A stretch of 64,000 nt of DNA from Pollenia angustigena (lineage: Eukaryota > Arthropoda > Insecta > Diptera > Polleniidae): NCBI GenBank assembly GCA_930367215.1, contig OV884059.1:235785803-235849802 (forward strand). Direction: 5' to 3'. The translations under genes and the position numbers were made by a program. Each line of letters opens with the position of its first letter. The first letter of the stretch is position 1. Below are positions 22,967-31,908 of this stretch, in pieces. The notes beneath the pieces were generated by a model. The model was given only the letters and a program-made list of their open reading frames with translations. It made no database searches and was not told where the DNA came from.

Positions 22967-24133
22967 GGCTGTAGGAAATATCGCCCAAAGAAAAATGGCC
23001 AAAAAAAAAAAAAATGAAAAATCACCCAAAAAAAATTCCATGTAAAATTGGGCCTTAATTCATATGAAAAGTGACCCAACATTTTTGGGCTTTTTTTTCG
23101 TTATTATTGGGTGATTTTTCGTTTTTTTAACGAAAAATCACCCAAAAATATTATATGAAAAATAGCCCATTTTTTCGGGCCATCTTTATTTAATATAATT
23201 GTAATTTATTTAAAAATAAGTTTGTTGTTTTTTCTCTGGGTGTTTATATTAAATATATAACGAAAACACTTTTGGGCGCAAGAATTTTCTCCTCAAGGGT
23301 ATAATATATACCGGCTGCGCTAACTAAAGCTTCTCTGCAAAGCCGGCCTTCGGCCGGGCGCATGGTTTTCTCCTCTATGGTATAACAAACACCGGCTTCG
23401 CTAACTAAAGCTTCTCTGTATAGCCGGCCTTCGGCCGGGCGCAAGGATTTTCTCCTCTATGGTATAACAAACACCGGCTTCGCTAACTAAAGCTTCTCTG
23501 TATAGCCGGCCTTCGGCCGGGCGCAAGGATTTCCCCTCTATGGTATAACAAACACCGGCTTCGCTAACTAAAGCTTCTCTGCGTATATGGCCTTCGTTCG
23601 AAAACAAGGCAGATTTTAGAAGCTTTACTTAGCGAAACCGGTACTTGTTCTACCATAGAGGAGAAAATCCTTGCGCACGGCCGAAGGCCGGCTATACAGA
23701 GAAGCTTTAGTTAGCGAAGCCGGTGTTTGCTATACCATAGAGGAGAAAATCCTTGCGCCCAGCCGAAGGCCGGCTATGCAGAGAAGCTAAGCGAAGTTTG
23801 CGCAGCCGGTATTACTGTCCTTACTGCCGACCAGCTGTTGAAGATAGAATGCAATTTTTTACATAAAACTTACACTTGTATGGAACTAAATTTATATGAA
23901 TAATAACCACTTTTTTGCAAATTGGGTAATTTTAATTTTTTTTCGGAAAAATTCGTTTTTGCTTTTTGGGTAATTTTTCATTATTTTTTTGGGCCCTTTT
24001 TCGTTTTTGTTGGGCAAAATTTCATATATAACTTTTTGGGTCATTTTTCATGTTCTTTTGGGCGATTCTTCATTTGGGCGATTTTTCATTTTTTTTTTGG
24101 GCCATTTTTCTTTGGGCGATATTTCCTAACGCC
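22967..24133. mobile_element. long-TIR MULE-like foldback, copy 1, 9-bp TSD
   Basis: Starts GGCTGTAGGAAATATCGCCC and ends with the inverse (GGGCGATATTTCCTAACGCC). Exact 9-bp duplication GATATTCGT at 22958-22966 and 24134-24142. Arms of roughly 300 bp are built of words such as AAAAATCACCCAAA and AAATGGCCC, in which GGGC/GCCC blocks alternate with A or T runs. The centre is a palindromic 82-bp repeat array. A second copy at 55017-56485 has its own 9-bp duplication. A 9-bp duplication with very long TIRs is typical of Mutator-like elements; no transposase is present. Confidence 0.75.
23276..23815. repeat. GC-rich 82-bp tandem array arranged as a palindrome
   Basis: TATAACAAACACCGGCTTCG recurs at 23381, 23463 and 23544 (period 82, 81). 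Each unit holds CTAACTAAAGCTTCTCTG and the self-complementary GCCGGCCTTCGGCCGGGC. From about 23610 the same units run in the opposite orientation. Unit ORFs (PAEGRLYREALVSEAGVCYT repeated) look like an open-frame by-product; the 82-bp period would shift frame between units. Confidence 0.85.
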
Positions 24134-24199
24134 GATATTCGTACCACAAAATATTAAAAAATTAAATGAAGAAGTCAAAGTTGTAATAAGAACATTTAA

Positions 24200-24291
24200 A
24201 AAAACTTTTTTTAAGAAACGCTTTTCTTAAAAAAGAACATTTAAAAAAAATTTTGCCCGCCCCCCTAGATTTTATCCTGGCTACGCCCATG
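24200..24291 (-). mobile_element. terminal fragment of a hAT-like element
   Basis: The sequence TTGCCCGCCCCCCTAGATTT followed by TATCCTGGCTACGCCCATG is the inverse of a CA.GGGCGTAGCCAGGATA end, a familiar hAT terminus with a G-rich subterminal tract. Only this end is seen. Confidence 0.5.
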
Positions 24292-24702
24292 TATTCGTGT
24301 ACTGTCATCGGGAATATGTATGCCTGCAAAGTTTCATCCATTTGCATTGAGTAAAAGGCGGTCAAAAAAGCATTTTACCAAAAAATCCATTTGCATTGAG
24401 ATACGGCTGTTAAATTAACGTTACAAGATTTGATTTTCCGAAGTGAAGCTAAAGAAAAGGTTTTAAAAAGGGTTTTTATATATATAAAGTTATGAAGTAG
24501 CACTATATTCAGAAAAAAAAATTACAGCAATCGACGGTAAGGATTTGCAGATATAAGCAAAAATATGCGCTGGCTTACAAAACTTAATAAGACTGCGAAT
24601 TGAGCAAGACGTTTTGAATAAAACCTTTTTAGTAAGCTTTAGAATTATATAGATTTATTTTTCAAGCTATTAGAATTAAAAATATTTGATCGTTTAAAGG
24701 CA

Positions 24703-24898
24703 CATATGGGAATTTTGAGCGAAAAGTCTACTTTTTTTTAATGTAACGCCAGAATGCAAATAAGGTTGTATTTTAGGACCATGTTGTTCAACCGTTATCC
24801 CTTTTGTTACTAAATGTAGAGCTTTTTTGAGAAATAATTTAAATTATTTCTGCCGTTACGTTACAAAAAGTAGACTTTTCGCTGGTATTGCCCATATG
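24703..24898. mobile_element. 196-bp MITE with CATATGGG ends
   Basis: CATATGGGAATTTTGAGCGA then AAAGTCTACTTTTT at the left is inverted at the right (AAAAAGTAGACTTTTCGCTG, ending CCCATATG). Arms of about 45 bp with a few differences, including GTTACGTTAC. Non-coding. Confidence 0.7.
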
Positions 24899-24989
24899 CA
24901 TTTTTTTACATACAAAGAAAATTATTTTCTATTGTCTTAAAGTTTGGGATGTCATTCCCAAAAACTTTGTTATGGGAATCATTCACAAT

Positions 24990-26159
24990 CAGGGACCGTA
25001 ACAGTTATTCCTTTTTTTATAAAAGTCAGATGAAAACAGTTATTTTTTGATTTTGATTTTTTGAACAAAAATAACTGTTATTATTTTTTCGATAAAAAAT
25101 AACAGTTATTTTTTGATTTTTATTTTTTCGAGCAAAAATAAAAGTTATTTTTTGATTTTTATTTTTTCGAGCAAAAATAAAAGTTATTCTCTTAAGAAAT
25201 GTACGTGTTTTAATAATTTAGTTGAATAATTATTTTAATGTGCATAAGAAATTCCAATGAACATTAAAATCAAAAATAAAATGAACATTAAAATAAAAAT
25301 TTAAAGTCAACTAAATTATAAAATCACGTACATTTCTTGAGAGAATAACTTTTGCTCGAAAAAAATAAAATCAAAAAATAACTGTTATTTTTGTTCAAAA
25401 AAATAAAAATTTAAAAATAACTGTTATTTTTGATCGAAAAAATAAAAATCAAAAAATAACTGTTATTTTTGTTCAAAAAAAAATAAAAATCAAAAAATAA
25501 CTGATAAGTTTGATCGAAAATATAAAAATCAAAATTTTAAAGATCAATACATTTTATCATTGACAAGTGCATAAGGAACATATGGTATACTCACCCAGAG
25601 AAAAAACATGTTTAAATATGATCACCTCCAACAAAACTATTTTTAAAGAACATTTTAAACATATTATAATTCATTTAACAATAATATTGTGACCGACAAC
25701 TATATTATGGTTGAATTAGTCCTCCATCAAGAAACCACAACCATATTATGGTTGCCTCCGAACATGTTATGGTCAAAAATAACTAAAACATGTTTGACAC
25801 TTATAATAGCATGGCTGATTTTCAACCATAGCATGTTGCTCTTAGAAAAGAGGAAAATACTATTTCTAATTTTAAAACAAATTATTGTCATATTAAACCA
25901 TAACATGCTTAGAGGCAACCATAATATGGTTGCGGCTTCTTGATGGAGGACTGATTCAAACATATTATGGTTTTAGGTGACAATAATATGGTTATATTAA
26001 TCATAATATGTTTAAAATTTTCTCTAAAAATAGTTTTGTTGGAGGTGACCATATTTAAACATGTTTTTTCTCTGCGTGCTTGAATCACTTTTTCGACATT
26101 TAATTCTATATGCTTTTTTTGTTTTAAAATTGCAATATAACTGTTATTTTCGGTCCCTG
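24990..26159. mobile_element. hAT-type element H5, perfect 8-bp TSD
   Basis: Starts CAGGGACCGTAACAGTTATT, ends AATATAACTGTTATTTTCGG then TCCCTG. TTCACAAT occurs exactly at 24982-24989 and 26160-26167. Subterminal units of AAAAATAACTGTTATTTTT-type are tandemly repeated at about 25040-25190 and mirrored at 25320-25530, so the left half is a large palindrome. A second element (25592-26078) is nested in the right half. No transposase. Confidence 0.85.
25592..26078. mobile_element. element G copy 1 (CACCCAGAG ends), nested in H5
   Basis: Starts CACCCAGAGAAAAAACATGT and ends ACATGTTTTTTCTCTGCGTG, with CT on each side (25590-25591, 26079-26080). Arms exceed 150 bp and are full of CCATATTATGGTTG palindromes (for example AACCATAATATGGTTG). 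Relatives at 36387-36838 and in parts at 28150-28735, 55256-55430 and 55935-56060. Two open frames of about 80 codons on opposite strands mirror each other because of the palindrome and are not genes. Confidence 0.7.
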
Positions 26160-26167
26160 TTCACAAT

Positions 26168-27826
26168 ATGAAATACAAAAATATGGGAATATTTTCATGG
26201 GAGTACTGCATTTTATATTCAGACATAGAGATTAGAGTCCTTCAACAAGGCCACTTACAAATCATTCGCTGCTTTGCGTTTGAAAACAAGTGTTGTTCAG
26301 TACGACGTTTTAACGCATGTGTATTCATGTAAAAGAGCACAGACAATTGCTTTCACACAATGACTTGAATTTTTTTTTAATTCATTCGATGATTTATTTT
26401 TGTTTCGTGTTTTAATATTTTTTATTTAGAAAATTAACAGAACGAATTGAAAACTTTCAAGACCATTTGGTAATTTTCATAGAAATACAAGTCGTTTTCT
26501 CTAAACAACTCGTGTTGTGTATGTTTAGTTATTTATGTAATCAATTCCTTATATTCCCGCTGAGTTACTTATGTTTTCTCATGCGTTGCGTGTGAATGAT
26601 TTGAACTGTGCGACGCGCATCACAACGTACGTAGTATTGGGCTTTTTGTGACGTATGTATGTTCTGTGCAACCACTTAAAAACCCAAGTATGCTTTGATT
26701 TTCAAGTTGATTTGTGCAGGCCTCTAATATGTATGTATGTATCTATAATTTACCCGCAGAACTAACCTACCAGCCATGTTTTTGCGCACTATTAAAAATA
26801 AAAATATATATGTAGGTATGTACATTTATGCATGTATTTTAAAAATATATCAAAGATGTGCCTTTATAACATTATTCTCATTATTGTTGTTGTTTTTGTC
26901 GAGTTTATAAATACTTTTATATTTATATATATTTAGCAGAAAGACCAGAAGAAACATTTTATTTTTATTGAGTTATTTAAATAAAATTCTATAAAAAAGA
27001 AAAAGAAATTGAAATAAGCAACACGACCAACAAACAACATTATTTACATGCATACATACAACACAAAACCAAAAACAGCGGCAACAACATTTAAAGCAAA
27101 ACAATTATTTAATTGAACCGAACCAAGCCAAACTGAACTGATCTCTACTAGAAGAAGCAAGAACAACAAAAATAGCAAACAAATGTTGAGCGAGTTGGTC
27201 TGTTTTTAGATGACCGACCGACCGTACACAATTTTTATTCTTAAAATACACACTGTATCTCTATCTTCATTTGCGGTTAAAATGTGTTTTTTATAATTTT
27301 TTTTTATATGTATATATAATTGTTTTTTTCTTTTTTACATTTAATTAAAGTTGTTATTTCTAAATTTAAATAAATTTTAAAATAGACTTAGCGATGAGAA
27401 AGGGTAAAAATTTAATATTCAACAATAAACTGTTCTGTTAAAAAGTCGTATTGTATTGATTAAAAACAAAATTGCTAATGGGACCACCTGTTTTGTTGAA
27501 AACCTCAAGATTGGAAAGAAAAAATGTGTAATTTATTCTTAAGGCTCGTAAATATGTTTTTTAGTTACATTTGGTAACAAAACGATTGATCATAATTAGC
27601 CCGTGAGGAAAACAAAAAACCTCAATAATAATAATAAAAAATGTTAAAGCTTAAGCAGTTCGCGCTTCATTGTGTTTATATTATAAGGGCCGTCCCTATT
27701 TATCTGTTTTCTCGCGTTTTACGTTTCTTACGAATTCGGCTGTACCGCGTTAAAGTTTTTCAGAGTTCGACATTAACTTTTTTTTTTATACCCTTCAACA
27801 ATATGCGCAGAATAGAAACATGGCTA
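26168..27826. other. no repeat recognised; CAA-rich stretch at 26940-27240
   Basis: This 1.6-kb stretch is largely free of the repeat families around it. 26960-27200 is rich in CAA, ACA and GCAAC words (CAAACAACATT, AAAACAGCGGCAACAACATT), the composition typical of fly 5' untranslated exons. A donor-like AAAGG before GTAAAA lies at about 27402. No start codon context or frame supports coding. An untranslated first exon is a guess only. Confidence 0.25.
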
Positions 27827-27976
27827 AAGGCCCAACCATAATGTGCTTAAAAGGGCTTAAGCAATGTGCGAGAACATGTAAATTTTATGATGCTACCCAT
27901 ATTGAAGTTAAGGAAACTTTTTTTTTAATTTTTGACAAAAGGTTAAGCAAGGCTATACATATTATGGTTGGGCCTT
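27827..27976. mobile_element. 150-bp MITE with AAGGCCCAACC ends
   Basis: AAGGCCCAACCATAATGTGC at 27827 and the inverse (ATATTATGGTTGGGCCTT) ending 27976, with inner TTAAGCA words also mirrored. A related end starts at 63780 and runs off the window. Confidence 0.65.
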
Positions 27977-28149
27977 AAAGCTTTGTTATAAAAAAACTCA
28001 TACTAGGGTTCCCGCCATGGCAACGAACACACTGTTGTGTTTTTTAACGATTAATAAAATTTTGTTTTTATTAAACAACAAAACCATCAAAGTTATTTTC
28101 GCAAATTCATCTTTTCAACTTCAAATATGGTTGAATTTGACTAAATTTA

Positions 28150-28735
28150 GCTATAACCATACACTTAAACAGATTATGGTTACTTCGACCATATTTTTGT
28201 AACCAACAACCATATGGTTAATTTTCTCTATCTAAAACAATGGTGGTCGCTCCATAGCACAATTGTGCTGAGAGATTTCACACGTATTCTTAGCCTCTTT
28301 ATTTTAGATTTCGATGAGACAGCATCGAATGCACATGAAGCGGATGCTTACACATTTTCTTTTATTTTTAATATTTTTTTTCAAGAGAATTTACCCAGCA
28401 AACACACGCGTTTTTTTAAAACTAGTTCATTTTTAATTGAACCTTCGTTTTACATCAATTAATCTGGTTTTAACTTTTTTCTCTGCAATTTGAACTATTA
28501 AAAAATGTTTTATTTTAATCCAAATGCGTAAAATATTAACTAAGAAAATATAATGCACCATTATATTTCAAACGCTTGGCTTTGTGTTTGGTGGGTACTT
28601 CTGCCATCTCACTAATACTAATAAGCATCAATACAGGCACAGTTTTAATTGTGCCCACTTCTGATCTAAAAGCAATAACCATATTATGGTTGTCTCTGAA
28701 CATGTTATGGCTAATAACAACAATAATAAGTTTGA
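28150..28735. repeat. element G fragments
   Basis: 28150-28235 (ATAACCATACACTTAAACAG, CCAACAACCATATGGTTAAT) and 28674-28735 (AACCATATTATGGTTGTCTC, ATGTTATGGCTAA) match internal parts of element G. The interval between them (28240-28670) shows no gene; its 82-codon open frame has no recognisable product. Confidence 0.45.
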
Positions 28736-28748
28736 AGTAACATATAAT

Positions 28749-28951
28749 CAGCGTTTAAAAAACTGCAGTCAAATTAGAAAAACTGCCATTTCTTCCACTT
28801 CTTCATTTGTCATTGGCCAAAAAAAACCTTTGCTTTAACTTCTAATTTGTAAACAGTCGCTTTAAAAAAAATTCAAGCAGTGAGAAGTTTTACACAAATT
28901 TGAATTTTTTTTCGACAGTTTTTGGTTTCGACTGCAGTTTTTGAAACCCTG
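28749..28951. mobile_element. hAT-like MITE H2, about 200 bp
   Basis: Ends CAGCGTTTAAAAAACTGCAG and, inverted, CAGGGTTTCAAAAACTGCAG. Flanks CATATAAT and ATTATAAT match at 6 of 8. A second copy lies at 48797-49006 in opposite orientation. Contains TTTGTCATTGGCC and TCTAATTTG boxes; no coding. Confidence 0.6.
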
Positions 28952-28959
28952 ATTATAAT

Positions 28960-29420
28960 ATTTTAAAAATTTTTAAATTTCAAAAGTTTACAACACAAAT
29001 TTTGAATGAAAATTCTCCTTAATAAACGTTTTTTAAATTAAATAATCGCTTAAAAAGACGGGGATGTATGTTTAAATGTATTTAAAAGTAACAAAATTAT
29101 GGTTGTTTTGATCTCTACAGTAGTTGAATGCTTTTCCATTACTTGTTGGTTTGCTTAAAACTCTCACATTCTTTTTCTTTAAATTATTAGTTTAAATACA
29201 TAAGTTTACGTGGTAGTAAGTAGTACAAACGAGTCAAACGGAAAGAGGGTGGCTGAAGGTATAGCGCCGCGGACTGGATAATGAATAAAAGGATAGTTTA
29301 TAAAAGTGGAAAAATTGCAAGGTACAAAAAAATTAAATTATAACTTGCTTTGGAACAGGAGTTACAAAATTAAATAAAATTACAACTTGACTCAATCAGA
29401 TTTACCTATGGTAAATCTTT
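28960..29420. repeat. two fragments of other families
   Basis: 28975-29065 resembles 60150-60226 (CTTAATAAACGTTTTTTAAA, TAATCGCTTAAAAAGACGGG). 29140-29420 resembles the interior of the CACTG-ended element at about 41750-41990 (GTAGTAC, then GGCTGAAGGT and GCGGACTGGATAATGAAT). Both are diverged and lack termini. Confidence 0.4.
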
Positions 29421-29797
29421 TATTGTAATTTATAGTCTCAGGAAACCTAAATTGCACCAAATTTTACCAAAACATCATTTTTGTTGTTATAGTTTTAGAC
29501 ATATTTAAGTGTTTTCAATGAGTGGGCTTTATGTGAACCGATCTTACAATTAAGCTTTAAACGAAGCAGGTTTGTAAGGGAGAAATGTAAGAAATTCATT
29601 TACCATCTCGCTTACGGAAGGCATGCATTTTATATGGTGAGTTCCCACTTTGAAGCAATACATTATTGACACAAAAAGCGCCTTATTCAACGCATATAAA
29701 AACTAGTGAATGTAGCGTTCAGCTTTACACACTGAATGTATTTGTATTTTACAGTTATTTCTTAGTATTCTCCCTGACAAACCTGCTTCGTAGTAAG

Positions 29798-30666
29798 TAG
29801 TGCTGGGAAACTATCGATAGTACTATCGATAGTCGTAAACTATCGAATATATCGATATTATTATTATATAAAATACAGCTATGAAAACATGTCACAGCAG
29901 CTATACACACACAGCTTTTTGCCGCAAGTTTTTACTTGCTATTATTAATTCGCGCAGAATTACAGCAATGAATACAACAACAAGAAGAATGGCAGGTGGT
30001 ATGGATTGCTTAGCTGTGCTTTTTTACTACTAACTTAAGGCCTTTATGTCGAAATTCTTATATGTTTACATAGAGACTGAAATGTCAGATAGTTTTATGA
30101 TGTTGTAAAAAAAATCAAATAAAAATGCAATTGCAATTGTGAGCATGGGATAAAACAATGAACGACCATTAGAGGAAAAGTCCGCTGGATGGATAACCTT
30201 TTGGGTTGAGAATCAAATCCAATTTAGAACATTATCTAAAGTTGCAATAAAATATTTATAGTCCCTGTGGCTTTGGTTCCTTCAGAAAGGTGCTTATCAG
30301 CATCACAACTTTTAAAAACTGTCATCTAAAATAACGTGCGTACATACATACGTCTCTTACGTTCAATAAAGTGATAAAAACAACGAACTGCAGCCTGAGT
30401 GCCCCGGTAGCCTAGATGCTAATGAGCTAGGTTATCAACGCCGGGGTTGCGGGTTCGATTCCCGCCAGAGACTCTGGTTTCATTCCTGCAGACAGGCGCA
30501 GAGCTTCGCGGGGTTTATCTTAGGGAATTAAAAAATAAAATATAAGAATGATAAAAAACTATTTAAAGTTTTCCTACTAAAGTACAAACATTCAGTCGAT
30601 AGTAATATCGATATATCAATAGTGAAAGCTGAACTATCGATAAATATCGATAGTATCCCAGCACTA
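29798..30666. mobile_element. hAT-type element H3 with TATCGATA ends, perfect 8-bp TSD
   Basis: Starts TAGTGCTGGGAAACTATCGA and ends with the inverse (ATCGATAGTATCCCAGCACTA, slightly diverged). GTAGTAAG is duplicated exactly at 29790-29797 and 30667-30674. Subterminal DNA is a string of CTATCGATA palindromes. A tRNA-derived SINE lies inside. No transposase frame. Confidence 0.85.
30381..30548 (+). mobile_element. tRNA-derived SINE
   Basis: A perfect RNA polymerase III B box (GGTTCGATTCC, 30452-30462) follows a box-A-like TAGCCTAGATGC (30408-30419) at tRNA-like spacing, and a T-arm stem GCGGG/CCCGC is intact. The 5' acceptor strand does not pair with the 3' side, so it is not a working tRNA gene. 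The body continues GACAGGCGCAGAGCTTCGCG and ends in an A-rich tail. TGATAAAAA flanks both sides (30372-30380, 30549-30557), a likely retroposition duplication. Confidence 0.6.
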
Positions 30667-30674
30667 GTAGTAAG

Positions 30675-31908
30675 GGAATGGCGGAGCACTTGAAATGTTA
30701 TTTTTTCTTTTATAAATCTTGTTAAGAGTTCCTTCACTTACTTTACTGCATCTCTGCATGTCTTTTTGCGTAGCGCATAATTGTGCTATTAGTGCTTTGC
30801 AAAATGATAAAATTTTTTATTGGGTAACAGAATTGCATAGTGCTATTTCTAGATATTCAAAACTAAATCCATTAATTTTACTTATACATTTTAATTCATT
30901 CAATAAAAATATTAATTGAATTTAATAAATAATTGGATAAGGTACTAGTTTGCTCAATTCAATTACTTTAATTATTATTATTTTTTTTTTATTCATTTTT
31001 AATTTCCTGCGGTAATTCAATCATATAAAGATTGTTTCATAATTCTTTTTTTAGTTGAATTTATTTACATGTTGGTTGAAATCGGGCAGTTTGTTTTTAT
31101 CATATTTTAAAAAAAATTAAAAATATTATTAAAAAAAATCAAAATGTTCAATTTTTACAACTTTTTGTAAGCAATATAATCATTTTGGTGATTGGTTCAA
31201 AATCAACAAATTGTTTTCTCGATTCTACGAATTTAGTGACAAAAATCCATTATTTATTTTTTCTATGTAAGAAGCCATTTAATATGAAATGGGCTTAGTC
31301 GCTGATTATAAAATTGTGAATAAAATGGATTTTTGGCTAAAAAAAAAAAAATTAAAAAAAAATCTTTTTGTACGTCGATTCTTATTATTTTATTTAGTTA
31401 TATATCCAAGTCTTGATAAGCAGCATTATCAATAATTTTGCAAGATATTCTTTTCATTAACAATTATTTTAGATTCTTTTTGCAATTTCAAGTTCTATCG
31501 GGCTTAAAAAACCCCTTCATAAGTGTAGTTTCCAACAACTCTGTCTTAACATGTTTTCTCTAAATCTCATATTTAATAAAACCTAGCTAAAATAAAAAGC
31601 AAAATTATCAATAAAGACTAGAAATATTTTGAAGGAAAAGCCCCATAACTGCCATGGGGGGCCCTAGGGGGATAAAATGTATAACCGATTTAATTTTTAT
31701 GTTTTTAACATTTTTCTAAAATATACTTGCCCTTTATCTTCTCTTTTTAGAGAGGCTCCCATACAAGTATTGCGTTTTATGAAATTTTTAAATTTAATGG
31801 AAATTTTTCGTCTTTTGTGAATAACATTTAAAGTTGTAAACAGTTTTTAATCACATTTAGCTTTTTTGTTTTAAACTTCGTATTTTATGCGTCTAGATTT
31901 ACAAATAC
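30675..31908. other. no gene or delimited repeat seen
   Basis: AT-rich with homopolymer runs. A short GC patch (CCATGGGGGGCCCTAGGGGG) is at about 31654. No frame or splice pair of interest. Confidence 0.3.

Noticed and set aside
23276..23815. Regular 82-bp repeats considered as a CRISPR array or a repeat protein gene
   Set aside because: No unique spacers between repeats, units invert half way, period is not a multiple of three, and the setting is a eukaryotic transposon.
25689..25963. Two 80-codon open frames on opposite strands
   Set aside because: They are mirror readings of the arms of a palindromic element.
30381..30470. Possible functional tRNA gene
   Set aside because: B box is perfect but the acceptor stem cannot pair and the body continues as a SINE with flanking repeats.
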